DNA of 64,000 nucleotides from Cycas panzhihuaensis. Lineage: Eukaryota > Cycadophyta. The stretch covers positions 148,807,741 to 148,871,740 of the forward strand of contig CM041465.1 of the NCBI GenBank assembly GCA_023213395.1, written 5' to 3'. The notes beneath the pieces are model-generated. The model made no database searches. It was not told where the DNA came from and worked only from the letters and a program-made list of their open reading frames with translations. Positions within the stretch are counted from its first letter, which is position 1; each line of letters opens with the position of its first letter. This document shows, one piece after another, positions 61,241 to 64,000 of this stretch. A program made the position numbers and the translations under genes.

Positions 61241-63585
61241 AGTTTGTTTATCTCTGTTCTAATTTCCCCTTTTTTTGAGATCTTGTAAGAATTTACAAAC
61301 CCTTGGTGACGACCTTCACTCACCGAAGGTGATCGAAGCCTTGTTTGCCCCTCTTTTCTAGAGCTATTTGCAGGCTGGAGCGAGTATATTTTAGATCTGA
61401 AATTTTTCAAACCTTTATCAAGGGTGTCACATTCACTGTTTTAAGAAATAGTGATTTTCTTTAATTTTTTCTTTAGAAAAAAATATTTTTTGCAGGTAAG
61501 GAGGCATATCCAAGTTATTTAACTCTTTTTTTGAATGCAAATTAGTCTTATAATCATTATCTATGGTATATAACTGAATTGCAACTAGTTTGCTTCAGTT
61601 ATTTCTCAGATATGAGCAGATTTACTATCATTTCTTGTGATTTTCACTTAAAATATATTTTTTTATCTCACTTTTTCTCATAGAGTAGGGTGCTGGTCAG
61701 GTTTCTAGCAGAATTAGCCCTCCAGGCATAAAATATTCTTAACCTGTGGCTCTCTGCAGTGTGTGGACCACTTTTTGGCTTTTTTAGCCCTCAAACCTAA
61801 GTGAGGACACTCAAATTCTTCATTGTTTCTTGTATTAGCAAATTTTTTGTTGTTTGAAGGTGCCTCTGCCCTATGTGGATTCCACGAAGTAAATTCAATG
61901 ACCACTTATCACTCCCAAAGCCGTACGGTAGCCTATTCACTCTCCACGACCTGTGTGCCCATTTTCTCCTTCTAACATTTCGTACTTTCTCCACAGTCAG
62001 TCAAATCTCTTCAAAATTAAGTTGGCCCTTCGTAGAGGGGATCCGAACCTTCATCTGAATTTTCAGGTGGATCCGTGGAGCGTACGCTAAGATTGAACAA
62101 CCTGTCACTCCGTGGAGTTGCGCGACCGTCGTCGTTAATTTGACTTTTCCTTTTTTTTTCAAAAATTTCTCTGTTTACACTTTTGTTTTATAACCTTATG
62201 TTATAAAACTTAGAATATCTACTTTTAATCATCATTTTAAACTAAAGTTTCCTTTTTTCTAAGTTATTTAATTGATATTTAATCAATTAAGGGTTATTTT
62301 GTTACTCTTTAATGTTTTTGAAGTCATTTAACACATAAAGAGATCGCATTTGTGTGTTTCTGGCTCAGTAAATGACTTTTTAAGTCATTTCTATCATTAT
62401 AAAAACAAAAAATCACCTTTTTTAGTGTTTTATAAGGCTCCCTGCGAGGTGTCCTTCAAGTCCTAGTTCTCAAAAAGGGTCTAAATTTACTTTTTCTTAC
62501 TTTTTGAAGTCACTTTAACATAAAAAAATCTTTTACATTTGTACTTAGTGACTCATTTGAGTGACTTTTCAAGTCATTTTGATCATTGTAAAGGCAAAAA
62601 ATCACTTTTTGAAGTGTTTTCTTTTCTTAAAGGCTTCCTGCGTGGTGACCTAGTGCCCTAGTCCGAAAAGGGGCTCAAAAATCACTTTTTTAATAAAAAG
62701 ATCACTATTTTTCGTGGCTGGTTAGGACTAATTTAAGTCTTAACACTTGGTGCATGGTGTCAATATTTGCAAAGTGCCTCATTTCGCCTTAAAGTTGACC
62801 ATTTCTCTATTAAAAAGAACCTGCTTGAAACAACACCACAAGGAAGTTCATCATTTTATTTGGGTACTTAGCACTTTTTTTGATCTTTTGAAAAGTGTTT
62901 TTCTTAAAACACTTAATGTGTTACATGTGATGTACTCAACTCATTTACTTGGATATCTTTAGTACTTTTTTTCACTTTATTAAGTGTTTTGTAAAACACT
63001 CTTAAGTGTTATATTTTTGATGTACTAAATTGCTTCTTTTTGAAGCCACATTTGTAAGCTTTTAAGCATTTATCTTTCAAAGTACATCATCTAAGTAAAA
63101 CTCATTTAAAGTACACTTAAACATCTTTAAAAAATGAATTTAAAAACTGGTAGGAGAGGCTCAAAAAAGGTTCAAACCTTGCCTCTGAAATAACCTTAAG
63201 CTTAGTGCATTCCCTAGGGGACCAACCAACCGTACGGTCAATGCATGACAATTAAGCTTGCTTGAGGGAAAAGAGGTTCGAAAAGGGTGTTATTTGGTTT
63301 GTGAATCCTAGGGAAAGCATGGTATGTCCATGCAGATCAACTCTACTTGCCTTGTACTATATTTGACTTGGTCAACCATTGGATCTCATTTATAGACCAA
63401 GGTTGGACCAACTCTTTTGGCTAATCCTCCACCCCTCATCATTCCATTCAGTTGTTGGATCTTCTAGTAAGATCAGGATTGTTGGCTTGTTAAAACATGG
63501 AACTTAAGCGATGAAAGCTTCGAGTTTCCAAGTCATCTGCTAGCTTCAAGCCTTTACAACTTCGATCTGTGTGCTTTAAATATGC
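61241..63585 (+). other. copia5 leader
   Basis: No protein signature on either strand. Contains a duplicated block of about 185 bp (62318-62690) and, at about 62870-63020, two copies of a CACTT...AAGTGTTTT...TGATGTACT unit. CCGTACGG occurs near 61920 and 63230. Confidence 0.75.
62318..62690. repeat. 185-bp tandem duplication in copia5 leader
   Basis: Two diverged copies: TTTTTGAAGTCA, a TGACTT-TTAAGTCATTT or TGACTT-TTCAAGTCATTT core, AAAAAATCAC, AAGGCTYCCTGCGNGGTG and an AAAAGGG end, in the same order. Confidence 0.85.
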
Positions 63586-64000
63586 TCAATGCATGTACCA
63601 TCAAATTAACAGGTCAAGATAACTATCAAGAATGGAAGAGGCAAACATAAAACCTCTTAATACTGAATAAATTTTGGGGTCATATTTCTGGCAAAATTTC
63701 CAAACTTGTCCCTATGGAAAATGATAGTGTTGTTATTCATCCAGATCCAGTTTATGTTGCTGCTTGGAAGTCTAATGATGAAATTGCCTTGGCATTTTTA
63801 CATATGATTATTGATGTTCATATTGATCAGAATATAGTGTGTGCAAAAGCCTCTAAGAAAGCTTGGGACACTTTGTCCTCTTTGTATGAAAGGCAAGATG
63901 AAGCTCACATTTTGATGGTGAAAGCAAAATTATACTTTTTGAAATTTGTAAAGTCTATGTCGGCATTCTTTTCTTCCATAAGGGAAATATGTAATGAATT
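63586..64000 (+). pseudogene. copia5 gag, 5' part
   Basis: KLTGQDNYQEWKRQT, a TAA stop where relatives have a sense codon, then FWGHISGKISKLVPMENDSV, VYVAAWKSNDEIALAFLHMI, IDVHIDQNIVCAKASKKAWD, TLSSLYERQDEAHILMVKAK, LYFLKFVKSMSAFFSSI. This is the WxxW (DUF4219) and UBN2 pattern of copia Gag. It is cut by the window end. Confidence 0.88.

Larger units (their letters stand above)
60683..64000 (+). mobile_element. copia5: copia element running off the window
   Basis: Plus-strand 5' LTR 60683-61220 (TGTTAAATC...TTCAACA), primer site 61223, a leader of about 2.35 kb and the start of gag. It is inserted in the gypsy3 5' LTR; the expected target repeat TGCAG is at 60678-60682. No 3' end is in the window. 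Confidence 0.9.

Overview
This window looks like intergenic nuclear DNA of a land plant with a large, repeat-rich genome. I find no intact host gene. Almost everything is LTR retrotransposon, layered by nested insertion. The evidence for a plant is Ty1/copia and Tat-like Ty3/gypsy proteins, plant-type initiator-Met primer sites (TGGTATCAGAGC) and a captured plant-type cytosolic pyruvate kinase fragment. The old, decayed nests would suit a gymnosperm, but that is inference.

Layout. 1-3965: remnants of two minus-strand gypsy elements (two gag relics and an LTR-like stretch). 3971-20779: gypsy1, plus strand, complete with both LTRs, primer site, polypurine tract and TSD ATTAT. A 341-bp TRIM-like element (TSD AAGAT, 5100-5440) sits in its gag. 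A minus-strand copia (copia1, 12127-19554, TSD ACTAT) splits its 3' additional ORF. 20785-26450: a minus-strand copia that appears to be a fusion of two related elements. 26460-28205: truncated copia6. 28206-29100: unassigned.

From about 29100 rightward lies a minus-strand host element, copia4, opened three times. Copia3 (29651-37537, TSD CAATG/CAACG) is in its RNase H. Gypsy2 (40447-50935, TSD ATATG) is in its protease, just after the catalytic DSG. Gypsy3 (53026 to 60682 and beyond) is in its leader. The 5' LTR of gypsy3 is itself broken by copia5 (60683 to window end, plus strand).

Function. The three gypsy elements belong to one Tat-like group. They lack a visible chromodomain, have a DGG-type protease site (Asn in gypsy1), and carry an extra ORF between integrase and the 3' LTR, preceded by a repeat-rich spacer. 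Each differs: gypsy1 has a mobile-domain-like N-terminus in the extra ORF, gypsy2 has extra capsid-like segments between protease and RT, and gypsy3 has lost RT and RNase H. Most coding regions carry stops and frameshifts, often of the C-to-T kind expected of methylated DNA. The most unusual features are the extra ORF family, the second capsid-like block of gypsy2, the pyruvate kinase fragment in the copia1 leader, the TRIM with an added inverted end, and a shared integrase active-site change in copia2 and copia3.
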